Assembly: GCA_913056245.1 (NCBI GenBank) | Contig: CAJXME010000021.1 | Location: 1 to 9,938, forward strand | Direction of reading: 5' to 3' | Source of the DNA: an uncultured Alphaproteobacteria bacterium | GTDB lineage: Bacteria; Pseudomonadota; Alphaproteobacteria; Puniceispirillales; UBA1172 | DNA: 9,938 nt | Shown here: piece by piece, positions 1-6,556 of the stretch | Layout: the number at the start of each line of letters is the position of its first letter | Position numbering within the stretch: position 1 is the first letter of the stretch | The notes under the pieces: generated by a model | What the model was told of the DNA's origin: nothing | What the model saw: the letters and a program-made list of their open reading frames with translations, nothing else | Database searches by the model: none | Program-made: the position numbers and the translations under genes

Positions 1-2
1 TC

Positions 3-335
3 CTAAAGCGGCAAATCAAGCCCCGGCGGCAGAGGAAGCCCGCCAGTAATGGCTTTCATTTTTTCGGCCTTGGCGGCTTCCGCTTCGGCGCGCACTTGAT
101 TGACCGCCACCAAGATGAGGTCTTCGAGCATCGCCACATCGTCATCGTTGTTAAGGCCAATGATATCGGGGCTGAGTTTAAGGCTTAGGATATTGCCCTT
201 GCCATCGGCTTCGACATTCACCGCCCCGCCACCAGCCGAGACATGGAAGCGTTGATCGGCCAAGTCTTGCTTGAGGTCAGCCAATTGCGTTTGCACTTCT
301 TTGGCTTTCTGCATCATCGACGCAAGGTTACGCAT
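3..335 (-). CDS. ybaB: YbaB/EbfC family nucleoid-associated protein
   Basis: Small DNA-binding protein of 110 residues, the usual family length. Members form dimers that bind DNA and associate with the nucleoid, and the gene commonly lies between dnaX and recR. Visible hallmarks are the N-terminal helix with MMQKAKEVQ (residues 7-15), the glycine-rich VSAGGGAVNVEADGKG segment (32-47), and the C-terminal helix ending in MKAITGGLPLPPGL (93-106). The ATG lies inside the end of dnaX (8-bp overlap). It is preceded by AAGGAG at 345-350, itself within dnaX coding sequence, so translation is probably coupled to dnaX. The stop is TAG at 3-5 and the window ends two bases later. In related genomes recR would be expected next, but that lies outside the window. 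The exact cellular role of the family is still loosely defined. Confidence 0.95.
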   Translation of the reverse strand: MRNLASMMQKAKEVQTQLADLKQDLADQRFHVSAGGGAVNVEADGKGNILSLKLSPDIIGLNNDDDVAMLEDLILVAVNQVRAEAEAAKAEKMKAITGGLPLPPGLDLPL

Positions 336-2193
336 AATGTGACTCTCCTTGATGATCGTCTAAGTTGTCGTCTGTGGTATCGTTTGGGGCATCGTCATCG
401 TCATCATCGGCTGATTCCGATGGCACAAGGCTTTCGATGGGCGTCACCGCCGCCACGGTCGCGCCGGGAAATCCATTGAGCACCGCCGCCACAAGAGGGT
501 TGGCGGAGACGTGATTGACTTCCGCTTGATGGCGTTCGCGATCTTGCTCATCCAAGGTTTTACCGCCGCCATCGGCTGGATTGATGATCCAGCGCAGCCC
601 TGTCCAGTCTTGCAAATGACGGGCAATATCCGCCAATGCCCGCGCGTCAACATCACTATCGCGGTCATAATCAAGCCGCCCCGGCTCAAACACCACAGGC
701 CGCAAATGAAAACGGATGAGATTGGCCAGAATCATTTCCCCCTGATCCTCAAACAAGCGCACCAACTCGCGCATATCTTGGGGGATGGGGCGCATCGCCT
801 CAGGGCTTTCTGAAAGAGGCTCTGCCGATGCGGTTATTTCAGGCGCAGGCATTTCCAGCGCGGGCATATCGATATTAGCGGCGGGCGCCGGGTGAGGTTC
901 AGGCTCAGGGTCGCTGACCTCTTCTGCGGTCGCAACAGGCGCTGAAGGCGTTGCCGCGGGTTGCGGTGGCGCGGTTCGTTGCGGGGATGCGGCTGATGGC
1001 GGGTTTTGTTCAAGTTTGCGCACCAATTCCGCCGGCGTTGGCATCGGCGCGACATGGGCAAGGCGAATCAACAGCATATCCGCCGCCGCGTGAGGGTTGG
1101 GGGATGATTGCACTTCGCCATGGCCTTTTAAGGTAATTTGCCAAGCCCGCCCTAATTTCGCGACGCCAGATGTTTCCGCCAATTTGGTCAATTGCTCGCG
1201 CTCGCCTTCCGGCGCATCGTCCAAATGCCCGCCAGCGGCAAGCCGCGTCGCCATATGGATCAAATCCAGCATATCATTAATGACCATCAGCGGTTCAGCG
1301 CCGCGCCCCACCGCTTGTTGGAGGCGTTCCATCGCGCCAGCCGCATCACCCGCTAGCGCAAGACTGACCATGTCCAAGGATTGACCACGTCCCGCTTGGC
1401 CCATCATGACCGCCACCGCGTCATCAGTGACGTGATCAGCGGTGAGGGCGGCGGCTTGATCCAAGAGCGATAAGGCATCACGAACCGAGCCTTCGGCGCC
1501 TCGCGCCAAGCGGTCTAACGCCGTATCTTCGATGGTGATATCTTCTTTGTCGCAAATCGATTTGAGATGCGCCGCCATCATCGCGTTTGGCACCCGCCGC
1601 AGGTCAAACCGCTGGCATCGCGATAAAACCGTCACAGGCACTTTGCGAATTTCCGTGGTGGCGAAGATAAATTTCACCGCTTCTGGCGGCTCTTCCAACG
1701 TCTTCAGCAAGGCGTTAAACGCGTTCTTCGAGAGCATATGAACTTCATCGATGATGTAAATCTTATAGCGAGCGGATAGCGGGCGATAACCAACACCGTC
1801 GATAATCTCGCGGACATCATCCACGCCGGTATTGCTGGCGGCATCCATTTCAATGACGTCAACATGGCGGCCTTCGGCAATCCCTGTGCAAGACGAACAT
1901 ACCCCGCATGGCGTCAAGGTGGGTTCCCCCTGCCCATCCGCGCCCGTGCAGTTCAGCCCCCGCGCGATGATTCGGGCCGTCGTGGTCTTGCCGATCCCCC
2001 GCAAGCCTGTCAGCACAAAGGCATGGGCAAGCCGTCCCATTTTCAACGCATTGGATAGGGTTTGAACAAGGCTGTCTTGGCCGATCAATTCATCAAAATT
2101 GGAGGGCCGGTATTTGCGCGCCAGCACCCGATACGATGTGGAAGCACCCGCGGCGTTCTGAGGGGGAGTGGGGGAATTGACAGCATCTGTCAT
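328..2193 (-). CDS. dnaX: DNA polymerase III subunit gamma/tau (clamp-loader ATPase)
   Basis: ATPase of the clamp loader, which opens the beta sliding clamp and links the replicative polymerases; 621 residues. The N-terminal AAA+ region is complete. It has Walker A GLRGIGKTT (63-71), four zinc-binding cysteines (C82, C96, C99, C102), Walker B with IIDEVH (147-152), the FATTE sensor (178-181) and SRC arginine finger (191-193), and GSVRDALSLLDQA (235-247). The collar domain runs to about 385. A Pro/Ala/Glu-rich linker follows (about 395-470), then a tau-type C-terminal domain (about 470-585) and a very acidic tail with six aspartates at 596-601. That layout indicates full-length tau. I saw no A-rich slippery heptamer like the one that makes gamma in E. 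coli, so a separate short form is not supported. GGAG lies about 10 nt before the ATG. The gene sits just after the SRP RNA gene and its end carries the ybaB ribosome-binding site. Confidence 0.97.
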   Translation of the reverse strand: MTDAVNSPTPPQNAAGASTSYRVLARKYRPSNFDELIGQDSLVQTLSNALKMGRLAHAFVLTGLRGIGKTTTARIIARGLNCTGADGQGEPTLTPCGVCSSCTGIAEGRHVDVIEMDAASNTGVDDVREIIDGVGYRPLSARYKIYIIDEVHMLSKNAFNALLKTLEEPPEAVKFIFATTEIRKVPVTVLSRCQRFDLRRVPNAMMAAHLKSICDKEDITIEDTALDRLARGAEGSVRDALSLLDQAAALTADHVTDDAVAVMMGQAGRGQSLDMVSLALAGDAAGAMERLQQAVGRGAEPLMVINDMLDLIHMATRLAAGGHLDDAPEGEREQLTKLAETSGVAKLGRAWQITLKGHGEVQSSPNPHAAADMLLIRLAHVAPMPTPAELVRKLEQNPPSAASPQRTAPPQPAATPSAPVATAEEVSDPEPEPHPAPAANIDMPALEMPAPEITASAEPLSESPEAMRPIPQDMRELVRLFEDQGEMILANLIRFHLRPVVFEPGRLDYDRDSDVDARALADIARHLQDWTGLRWIINPADGGGKTLDEQDRERHQAEVNHVSANPLVAAVLNGFPGATVAAVTPIESLVPSESADDDDDDAPNDTTDDNLDDHQGESHYA

Positions 2194-2216
2194 GGGATAT
2201 CCGCTCCATCAGGTGA

Positions 2217-2228
2217 CGGCCGAAGCCA
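2217..2228 (-). other. Small UUCG-capped hairpin between ffs and dnaX
   Basis: Read on the minus strand, GGC-TTCG-GCC makes a three-GC-pair stem closed by a stable UUCG tetraloop, with one more U-G pair possible. It lies just 3' of the SRP RNA and before the dnaX leader. It is not followed by a run of T, so I do not call it an intrinsic terminator. It could mark a 3'-end processing point or simply be leader structure. Confidence 0.35.
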
Positions 2229-2233
2229 AGACT

Positions 2234-2330
2234 AAAGTGGAAGACTGAACGACCCGACCTGTCCTTAGCCGTGGCTGCTGCCTTTCGGCCCTGACCGGTT
2301 CAACCAAGCGGTCGCCCGCCAGCCTTCCAG
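2234..2330 (-). ncRNA. ffs: Signal recognition particle RNA, small bacterial (4.5S) type
   Basis: RNA scaffold of the signal recognition particle. It binds Ffh and, with FtsY, directs membrane proteins to the translocon. The minus strand carries the conserved domain IV core: GGTCAGG, then GCC-GAAA-GGC (a GNRA tetraloop), then AGCAGCC, with flanking CCG/CGG pairing. Further out, GCGACC (near the 5' side) pairs with GGTCGT. The molecule is closed by a 9-bp terminal helix between 2320-2328 and 2239-2247 (GGAAGGCTG with CAGTCTTCC, one G-U pair). The whole forms one hairpin of about 95 nt, typical of proteobacterial 4.5S RNA. The ends are inferred from the terminal helix and could be off by a few bases. 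It lies between pheA and dnaX on the same strand; placement beside dnaX is familiar in Alphaproteobacteria. Confidence 0.93.
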
Positions 2331-2335
2331 TATTG

Positions 2336-2364
2336 TGTATGGGATAATTGCCGCAAAAGCGCAA
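2336..2364 (-). promoter_or_regulatory. Possible ffs promoter
   Basis: On the minus strand TTGCGC (2359-2364) and CATACA (2336-2341) are separated by 17 bp and lie directly upstream of the predicted SRP RNA 5' end at 2330. Each hexamer matches the sigma-70 consensus at only three of six positions, so the call rests mainly on spacing and on the need for a promoter in this short gap after pheA. Confidence 0.3.
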
Positions 2365-2374
2365 GCCTGAACTG

Positions 2375-3232
2375 TTATCCGCGACGCGAAGTATCCGCCG
2401 GATAGGTGCCTAAAATATGCACCGCGTCTTCTTCGGTGAAAAATTTTAACTCTTCGAGGGCGTATTGAAAGGCGTCGCTTTCCTGATGGCATTCGGCGTC
2501 AATATAGAATTGCGCCGCCGAAAAATTCCCACCCAGCATATAGCTTTCCAATTTGGTTAAATTGATGCCATTGGTGGCAAAACCGCCCAACGCCTTGAAC
2601 AGCGCCGCTGGCACTGAACGCAACCGGAAAATCAAAGTGGTGATGACCGGGCCATTATCTTGAGCGGGCATGACCGGTTCGCGCGCCATGATCAACATTC
2701 GCGTAGTGTTATGGTCATGGTCTTCAGCGTTTTCTTCCAGAATATCGAGGCCATAGATTTCAGCGGCAAGACGTGAAGCGATCGCGCCAACCGTCGGATC
2801 ACCCGCGGCGGCAATATCCGCGGCCGCGCCCGCCGTATCAGGATGCATGATCGGCTTAAGATGAAGCCGATTGAGCGTATTGCGGCATTGCGCCAAGCCT
2901 TGGGCATGGCTATGCACTTCTTTCAAGCCGTCAAGCGTTGCGCCTTTGACCCCCAAAAGATGATGATTCACCTTTTGAAAATGCTCACCGATGATGAACA
3001 GCCCCGATTGCGGCAACAGGTGGTGGATATCCGCCACGCGCCCCGCCACGGAATTTTCCACCGGCACCATCGCGTATTTGGCTTTGCCTTCCGTCACCGC
3101 CGCCAGCATATATTCAAAAGACGGGTTGGCCATGGCCTCCATGTCTGGATAACAGGTTTGGCAGGCCAGATGCGAATACGCCCCCGGTTGGCCTTGATAA
3201 GCAATCGTCTGATCGGGTGATGAAGCGGTCAT
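2375..3232 (-). CDS. pheA: Prephenate dehydratase, monofunctional
   Basis: Converts prephenate to phenylpyruvate in phenylalanine biosynthesis, in the cytoplasm; 285 residues. The catalytic PDT domain spans about 8-185. It includes AYQGQPGAYS (11-20), VPVENSVAGRV (56-66), the SHAQGLAQC segment (108-116) and the family signature HNTTRMLIM around TTR at 176-178. A C-terminal ACT domain follows (about 198-275), with RSVPAALFKAL and INLTKLES, the region where phenylalanine binds for feedback inhibition in this family. There is no chorismate mutase domain, so this is the single-function form and not the E. coli fusion. The ATG overlaps the kdsB stop as ATGA, implying translational coupling, and GGAA lies about 8 nt upstream. 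The stop is TAA at 2375-2377, 44 bp before the SRP RNA. Confidence 0.96.
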   Translation of the reverse strand: MTASSPDQTIAYQGQPGAYSHLACQTCYPDMEAMANPSFEYMLAAVTEGKAKYAMVPVENSVAGRVADIHHLLPQSGLFIIGEHFQKVNHHLLGVKGATLDGLKEVHSHAQGLAQCRNTLNRLHLKPIMHPDTAGAAADIAAAGDPTVGAIASRLAAEIYGLDILEENAEDHDHNTTRMLIMAREPVMPAQDNGPVITTLIFRLRSVPAALFKALGGFATNGINLTKLESYMLGGNFSAAQFYIDAECHQESDAFQYALEELKFFTEEDAVHILGTYPADTSRRG

Positions 3233-4065
3233 GTCTTGGTTTCCATACGGCGTCGCGCCTGATTAAGGTCTTCGGGAGTATCAACACCCCCCGGCGCGCT
3301 GTCAACCACAAGGGCGACAATCCGCATCCCCGCCTCGAGCGCGCGCAATTGTTCAAGTTTTTCACTTTTTTCGAGCGGCGATGGCGGCAGGCTGACAAAA
3401 GTGGCAAGCGCTTGGCGTGACCAAGCATAAATACCCACATGATGCCAAATCGGCAATGCTGGGGTGCCGCCCCCTGTGGGGATCGGCTGACGGCTGAAAT
3501 AAAGCACGGGGCCGACTTCACCCGCGCTGGTTTGACCTTCCGGCAGAACCACCACCGCTTTGACCACTTGCGGCAAAGGAATTTCATGCTCATGCGCCGG
3601 CGCAACGGGGGTGGCGATATCCGCCTTTTCTTCCCGCAACGCCGCCACCAAGGGCAAAAGCATATCCGCGTTAATATCCGGCAAATCGCCTTGCAAATTG
3701 ACCACAATGTCAATTTTGCCTTCGGGATCGATCTTCATCAGCGCTTCATAGACGCGATCAGACCCCGACGGGTGATCAGGATCGGTCAAAATCGCCTCGC
3801 CGCCATGCGCCATCACCGCTTCAGCAATCGAAGCGTCATCGCAAGCCACCACCACGCGGCTCGTGTTCTGGCCATTGCCAAACCCCGCTTCCCATGCCCG
3901 CCGCATGACCTGAACAATCATCGGCGCGTCGCCAATCATCGCCAGCGGTTTCTGCGGCAAGCGCGTGGCTTTGAGCCGTGCCGGAATGATCACCGCGACG
4001 CCATCACGCGGATCAGTGTGGCTTGCCGATTGATCAGAAGATGGAATGGGGACATTTGGTCGCAT
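3229..4065 (-). CDS. kdsB: 3-deoxy-manno-octulosonate cytidylyltransferase (CMP-Kdo synthetase)
   Basis: Activates Kdo as CMP-Kdo from CTP, the donor for building the lipopolysaccharide inner core. Hallmarks in order are the nucleotide-binding VIIPARLKATRLPQKPL (25-41), the HPSGSDRVYEA segment (98-108), VVNLQGDLPDI (121-131) with a metal-binding aspartate, LYFSRQPIP (188-196), HHVGIYAW (208-215), an LEQLRALEAG stretch near 238-246, and GGVDTPEDL (259-267). At 278 residues it is longer than the usual 245-255, mostly through a 20-residue N-terminal extension of low conservation before the first strand. No convincing Shine-Dalgarno sequence precedes this ATG. A shorter start is possible (for example GTG at Val24), but no better site is visible. 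It is the first gene of the minus-strand block and overlaps pheA by 4 bp. The promoter is described separately. Confidence 0.95.
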   Translation of the reverse strand: MRPNVPIPSSDQSASHTDPRDGVAVIIPARLKATRLPQKPLAMIGDAPMIVQVMRRAWEAGFGNGQNTSRVVVACDDASIAEAVMAHGGEAILTDPDHPSGSDRVYEALMKIDPEGKIDIVVNLQGDLPDINADMLLPLVAALREEKADIATPVAPAHEHEIPLPQVVKAVVVLPEGQTSAGEVGPVLYFSRQPIPTGGGTPALPIWHHVGIYAWSRQALATFVSLPPSPLEKSEKLEQLRALEAGMRIVALVVDSAPGGVDTPEDLNQARRRMETKT

Positions 4066-4094
4066 AATGGGTCTTATGAGCGTTAAGGCGTGAA

Positions 4095-4140
4095 TTCACA
4101 AGCAAAAATTACTATAATCTGAACCATTATCGCTTGTGAA
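4095..4140. repeat. Inverted repeat bracketing the kdsB promoter (candidate operator)
   Basis: TTCACAAGC at 4095-4103 and its exact reverse complement GCTTGTGAA at 4132-4140 form a perfect 9-bp inverted repeat with a 28-bp spacer. The distal arm contains the kdsB -35 hexamer and the proximal arm overlaps the predicted start of transcription. The proximal arm also overlaps a perfect 10-bp palindrome, GTGAATTCAC, at 4090-4099, so three GTGAA half-sites occur within about 50 bp. No known regulator is recognised. Confidence 0.45.
4111..4140 (-). promoter_or_regulatory. Sigma-70-like promoter for kdsB
   Basis: On the minus strand, -35 TTCACA (4135-4140) and -10 TATAGT (4111-4116) each match the consensus at five of six positions, with an 18-bp spacer. 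The predicted start is near 4104, giving a 5' leader of about 40 nt before the kdsB ATG. It probably serves kdsB and pheA, and perhaps the downstream ffs-dnaX-ybaB genes by read-through. Confidence 0.5.
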
Positions 4141-4176
4141 GTCTTGTTGATTTCGATAAGACAATCTCGTGATATT

Positions 4177-4201
4177 GATTCATTTACGCGTCTGTAGAAT
4201 C
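4177..4201 (+). promoter_or_regulatory. Two GANTC sites and a -10-like hexamer upstream of the cytochrome gene
   Basis: GATTC (4177-4181) and GAATC (4197-4201) fit GANTC, the CcrM methylation target of many Alphaproteobacteria. TAGAAT at 4195-4200 matches the -10 consensus at five of six positions and overlaps the second site. No convincing -35 is found 16-18 bp upstream, so the promoter call is tentative. A start near 4207 would leave a leader of about 20 nt. Confidence 0.25.
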
Positions 4202-4227
4202 CGAAAGGATTGGGGGAAGGCAAGAAC

Positions 4228-4800
4228 ATGAGTGATCTGACCGTTAATAAAATTTCCGCTGGCCTGCTTTGTGGTGGCCTTTTGATCATGGCAAGCATCA
4301 AAACAGCCGATATCTTGCTGCCCCATGAAGAGATTGCTGAAAACACTTATCCGATCGAAGTGGCTGAAGTGGCTGCCGATGCTTCATCCGCATCCGCCGA
4401 GCCGGTGAAGGCCGAGCCTATTTTGGCTATGCTCGCCAGCGCGGATATCGCCAAGGGTGAAAAACTCGCCAAGAAATGCACCGCTTGCCATGGTTTTGAA
4501 GAAGGCGGCGCGGCAAAAGTTGGGCCTAATCTTTATAACCTGATCAACGCCCCGAAAGGGCGCGATGGCGGTTTTGCCTATTCCGCGGCTTTGGTGGAAC
4601 GTGGCGGCGATTGGTCTTACACCGAATTGAACGGCTTCTTGCATAAGCCAAAAACTTGGCTGAGCGGCACAAAGATGAATTTTGCAGGACTGAAAAAGCC
4701 TGAAGATCGCGCCAATCTGATCGCTTGGATGCGGAGCCTTTCGGCCAATCCGGCTGCCCTGCCTTCTGCTGAAGCGATCGCGGCCGAAGAAAACTCCTAA
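4228..4800 (+). CDS. cycM: Membrane-anchored c-type cytochrome, CycM-like (cytochrome c552 family)
   Basis: Periplasmic class I cytochrome c held to the inner membrane by an uncleaved N-terminal helix; 190 residues. CycM-type proteins carry electrons from the bc1 complex to an aa3-type oxidase. After MSDLTVNKIS comes a hydrophobic anchor (about 10-28), then an Ala/Glu/Pro-rich linker (about 35-72) and a single cytochrome domain (about 73-172). Haem binds covalently at CTACH (84-88), and Met150 in GTKMNF is the likely sixth iron ligand. GPNLYNL (99-105) and the final LIAWMRSL helix are typical. The ATG at 4228 is chosen over an in-frame TTG at 4210 because GGGGGAAGG (4212-4220) lies 7 nt before it. 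The gene diverges from kdsB and leads a likely operon with the phosphatase and dehydrogenase genes. The specific CycM role is inferred from length and anchor. Confidence 0.92.
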   Translation: MSDLTVNKISAGLLCGGLLIMASIKTADILLPHEEIAENTYPIEVAEVAADASSASAEPVKAEPILAMLASADIAKGEKLAKKCTACHGFEEGGAAKVGPNLYNLINAPKGRDGGFAYSAALVERGGDWSYTELNGFLHKPKTWLSGTKMNFAGLKKPEDRANLIAWMRSLSANPAALPSAEAIAAEENS

Positions 4801-4805
4801 ACCTG

Positions 4806-5585
4806 ATGGCGGGAGCGGATCACAGCGCTGTTGCCGCTCTAGCAACAGCGCTTATTGCTGAAAGCCGCCCCATCATCCGCCAATATTTCCGCCAATCGCC
4901 GGATATCCAGCGCAAAGCCGATGAAACCCCGGTGACCATCGCGGATAAAACCGTTGAAACTGCCCTTCGCGCGAAAATCCGCCTGCATTTCCCCGATCAC
5001 AGCATCATCGGCGAAGAACACGGGCAAACCGACAACGCCTCTCCTTATACTTGGGTGATTGATCCGATTGATGGCACCCGCGCCTTTAGTTGCGGCAATC
5101 CGATGTTCGGCACGCTCATTGCGGTTCTTTATGATGGCCTGCCCGTGATTGGCGTCGTTGACCTGCCGATCTTGGATCAGGTTTGGCTGGGCATCGATGG
5201 TCAACCCACCACCTTAAATGGTGAGCCGATCGCCACTGCCGCCACCCGTGATCTTTCTCAAGCGCGGCTTACCACGACGTCAGGCCACGCCTTGGGCGAT
5301 GATTACCCCCGCTTTATGGCACTGGCGGATCAAAGCATGGTCACAGGCTATGGCGGGGATTGCGCCAATTACGCGCATTTGGCCAGCGGCTGGTGCGATC
5401 TGGTCGCGGAAAGCCAACTCAACGCCTATGATATTATGGCCGTCATCCCCGTGATCAAAGGCGCGGGCGGCGTCATCACGCAATGGGATGGTCAAATCAT
5501 CACCCTTGATGGTTATGATGGCACTGCCCTTGCCAGCGCGACGCCAATTCTCCATGATAAGGCCTTGGCGATTTTATCCGCCTGA
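4806..5585 (+). CDS. hisN: Inositol monophosphatase family protein, probable histidinol-phosphatase HisN
   Basis: Metal-dependent phosphatase, 259 residues. The closest match I recognise is the HisN group, which removes phosphate from L-histidinol phosphate, the penultimate part of histidine biosynthesis. Family landmarks are TPVTIADK (41-48), the metal ligands at GEEHG (69-73) and WVIDPIDGTRAF (83-94), and the late LNAYDIMAVIPVIKGAGG segment (205-222) with Asp209. DPIDGTRAF followed by GNPMFGTLIA is characteristic of HisN-type members; inositol-1-phosphatase or a related sugar phosphatase cannot be excluded by eye. The ATG is 5 bp after the cytochrome stop. Its ribosome-binding site is poor, so translation is probably coupled. 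Gene order cytochrome c then HisN, divergent from kdsB-pheA, is familiar in Alphaproteobacteria. Confidence 0.9.
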   Translation: MAGADHSAVAALATALIAESRPIIRQYFRQSPDIQRKADETPVTIADKTVETALRAKIRLHFPDHSIIGEEHGQTDNASPYTWVIDPIDGTRAFSCGNPMFGTLIAVLYDGLPVIGVVDLPILDQVWLGIDGQPTTLNGEPIATAATRDLSQARLTTTSGHALGDDYPRFMALADQSMVTGYGGDCANYAHLASGWCDLVAESQLNAYDIMAVIPVIKGAGGVITQWDGQIITLDGYDGTALASATPILHDKALAILSA

Positions 5586-5608
5586 CCTGATCGCTCAACG
5601 AGGACGTC

Positions 5609-6547
5609 ATGACCGAACCGATTTATATTGTTTATCATTCTGTTGATCATAAAATAGAGTTTTGGCAAGACGCGCTAAACCCTCTCATGCCTGGGATCAA
5701 ATTGGTCACCGCAGACCAACCCGAAGCACAAAACGCCGAGGTGATGATCACGTGGAATCCGCCAGAAGGCATGATCGCGAGCCTGCCCAACTTAAAAGGC
5801 GTCATTTCCTTGGCGCAAGGGGTGGATCATGTGCTGAACGGCAAAACCTTCCCCAGCCATTTGAAATTTGCCCGCCTCATCGACCCCTATATGTCTGAAG
5901 CCATGGCCGAATGGGGAACGCTGACGGTGCTCGAATATCACCGCGACGCCGCCACTTACCGTGACGCGGAAACACGCCACGATTGGATCAGACTGCCGCC
6001 GCGCATCGCCGCGCGCACCACCGTCGCTGTGATGGGGCTTGGCGCGATTGGCAGCGTCGTGGCGGAAACCTTGACGCATTTGAAATTCGATGTCATCGGC
6101 TGGTCGCGCAGTGAAAAATCCATCCCCGGTGTGACCTGCTATCATGGCGATGATGGTTTTGAGACGTGCCTGAAGACAGCGGATATTCTGGTTTCAATCC
6201 TGCCGCTGACCGCCGCCACGGAAAATATTTTCAACGCCAAACATTTTGCCCTAATGAAAAAGGGCGCGGCTTTCATCAACGCCGGGCGCGGCAAGCAAGT
6301 GGTTGAAGCGGATTTGATCAACGCCCTTGATCAAGACCATCTCCGCGGCGCCACTTTAGATGTGATGGTGACCGAACCTCTGCCAGCAGATCACCCTTTT
6401 TGGGATCACCCTAAGGTTAATGTCTGGCCACATGTCTCCGCCCAAACCAATCCCGAAAGCGCCGGCGAACAAGTCGCCGAAGCCATCAGTGATATCCGCG
6501 CCGGGCGTGAGCCGCGCAACAGCGTCAATATCGCCCGCGGCTATTAA
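5609..6547 (+). CDS. ghrA: Glyoxylate/hydroxypyruvate reductase A-type D-2-hydroxyacid dehydrogenase
   Basis: NAD(P)H-dependent enzyme that reduces glyoxylate to glycolate and hydroxypyruvate to glycerate; 312 residues, the same size as E. coli GhrA. The flanking substrate domain holds SLAQGVDHVL (67-76). The Rossmann domain begins at VAVMGLGAIG (139-148), a GxGxxG motif. The second strand ends in GWSRS (164-168), whose arginine suggests NADPH preference, as in the GhrA group. The catalytic triad is visible: Arg227 in NAGRG, Glu256 in VTEPLP and His275 in WPHVSA. AGGA at about 5601 precedes the ATG closely. It lies 23 bp after hisN on the same strand and ends 9 bp from the convergent aminopeptidase gene. 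The exact 2-oxoacid substrate is inferred from the subfamily. Confidence 0.93.
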   Translation: MTEPIYIVYHSVDHKIEFWQDALNPLMPGIKLVTADQPEAQNAEVMITWNPPEGMIASLPNLKGVISLAQGVDHVLNGKTFPSHLKFARLIDPYMSEAMAEWGTLTVLEYHRDAATYRDAETRHDWIRLPPRIAARTTVAVMGLGAIGSVVAETLTHLKFDVIGWSRSEKSIPGVTCYHGDDGFETCLKTADILVSILPLTAATENIFNAKHFALMKKGAAFINAGRGKQVVEADLINALDQDHLRGATLDVMVTEPLPADHPFWDHPKVNVWPHVSAQTNPESAGEQVAEAISDIRAGREPRNSVNIARGY

Positions 6548-6556
6548 CCGTTTGTG

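Noticed and set aside
328..2193. Programmed frameshift producing a short gamma form of DnaX
   Set aside because: I looked for an A-rich or X-XXY-YYZ slippery site near the end of the ATPase and collar region. The only A/T run there (near 1126-1131, read as TTA AAA) does not fit the pattern and has no obvious downstream stem.
3439..4086. Long plus-strand open frames opposite kdsB, and similar frames opposite pheA, dnaX and the M17 gene
   Set aside because: They are antisense shadows of well-supported genes, with low-complexity His/Arg-rich translations, no family motifs and no ribosome-binding sites.
4147..4160. FNR/Anr-like box TTGATttcgATAAG upstream of the cytochrome gene
   Set aside because: It matches eight of ten positions, but the second half-site is poor. 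Its centre would be about 53 bp upstream of the only plausible start site, not at a usual FNR position. Without conservation data it is not supported.
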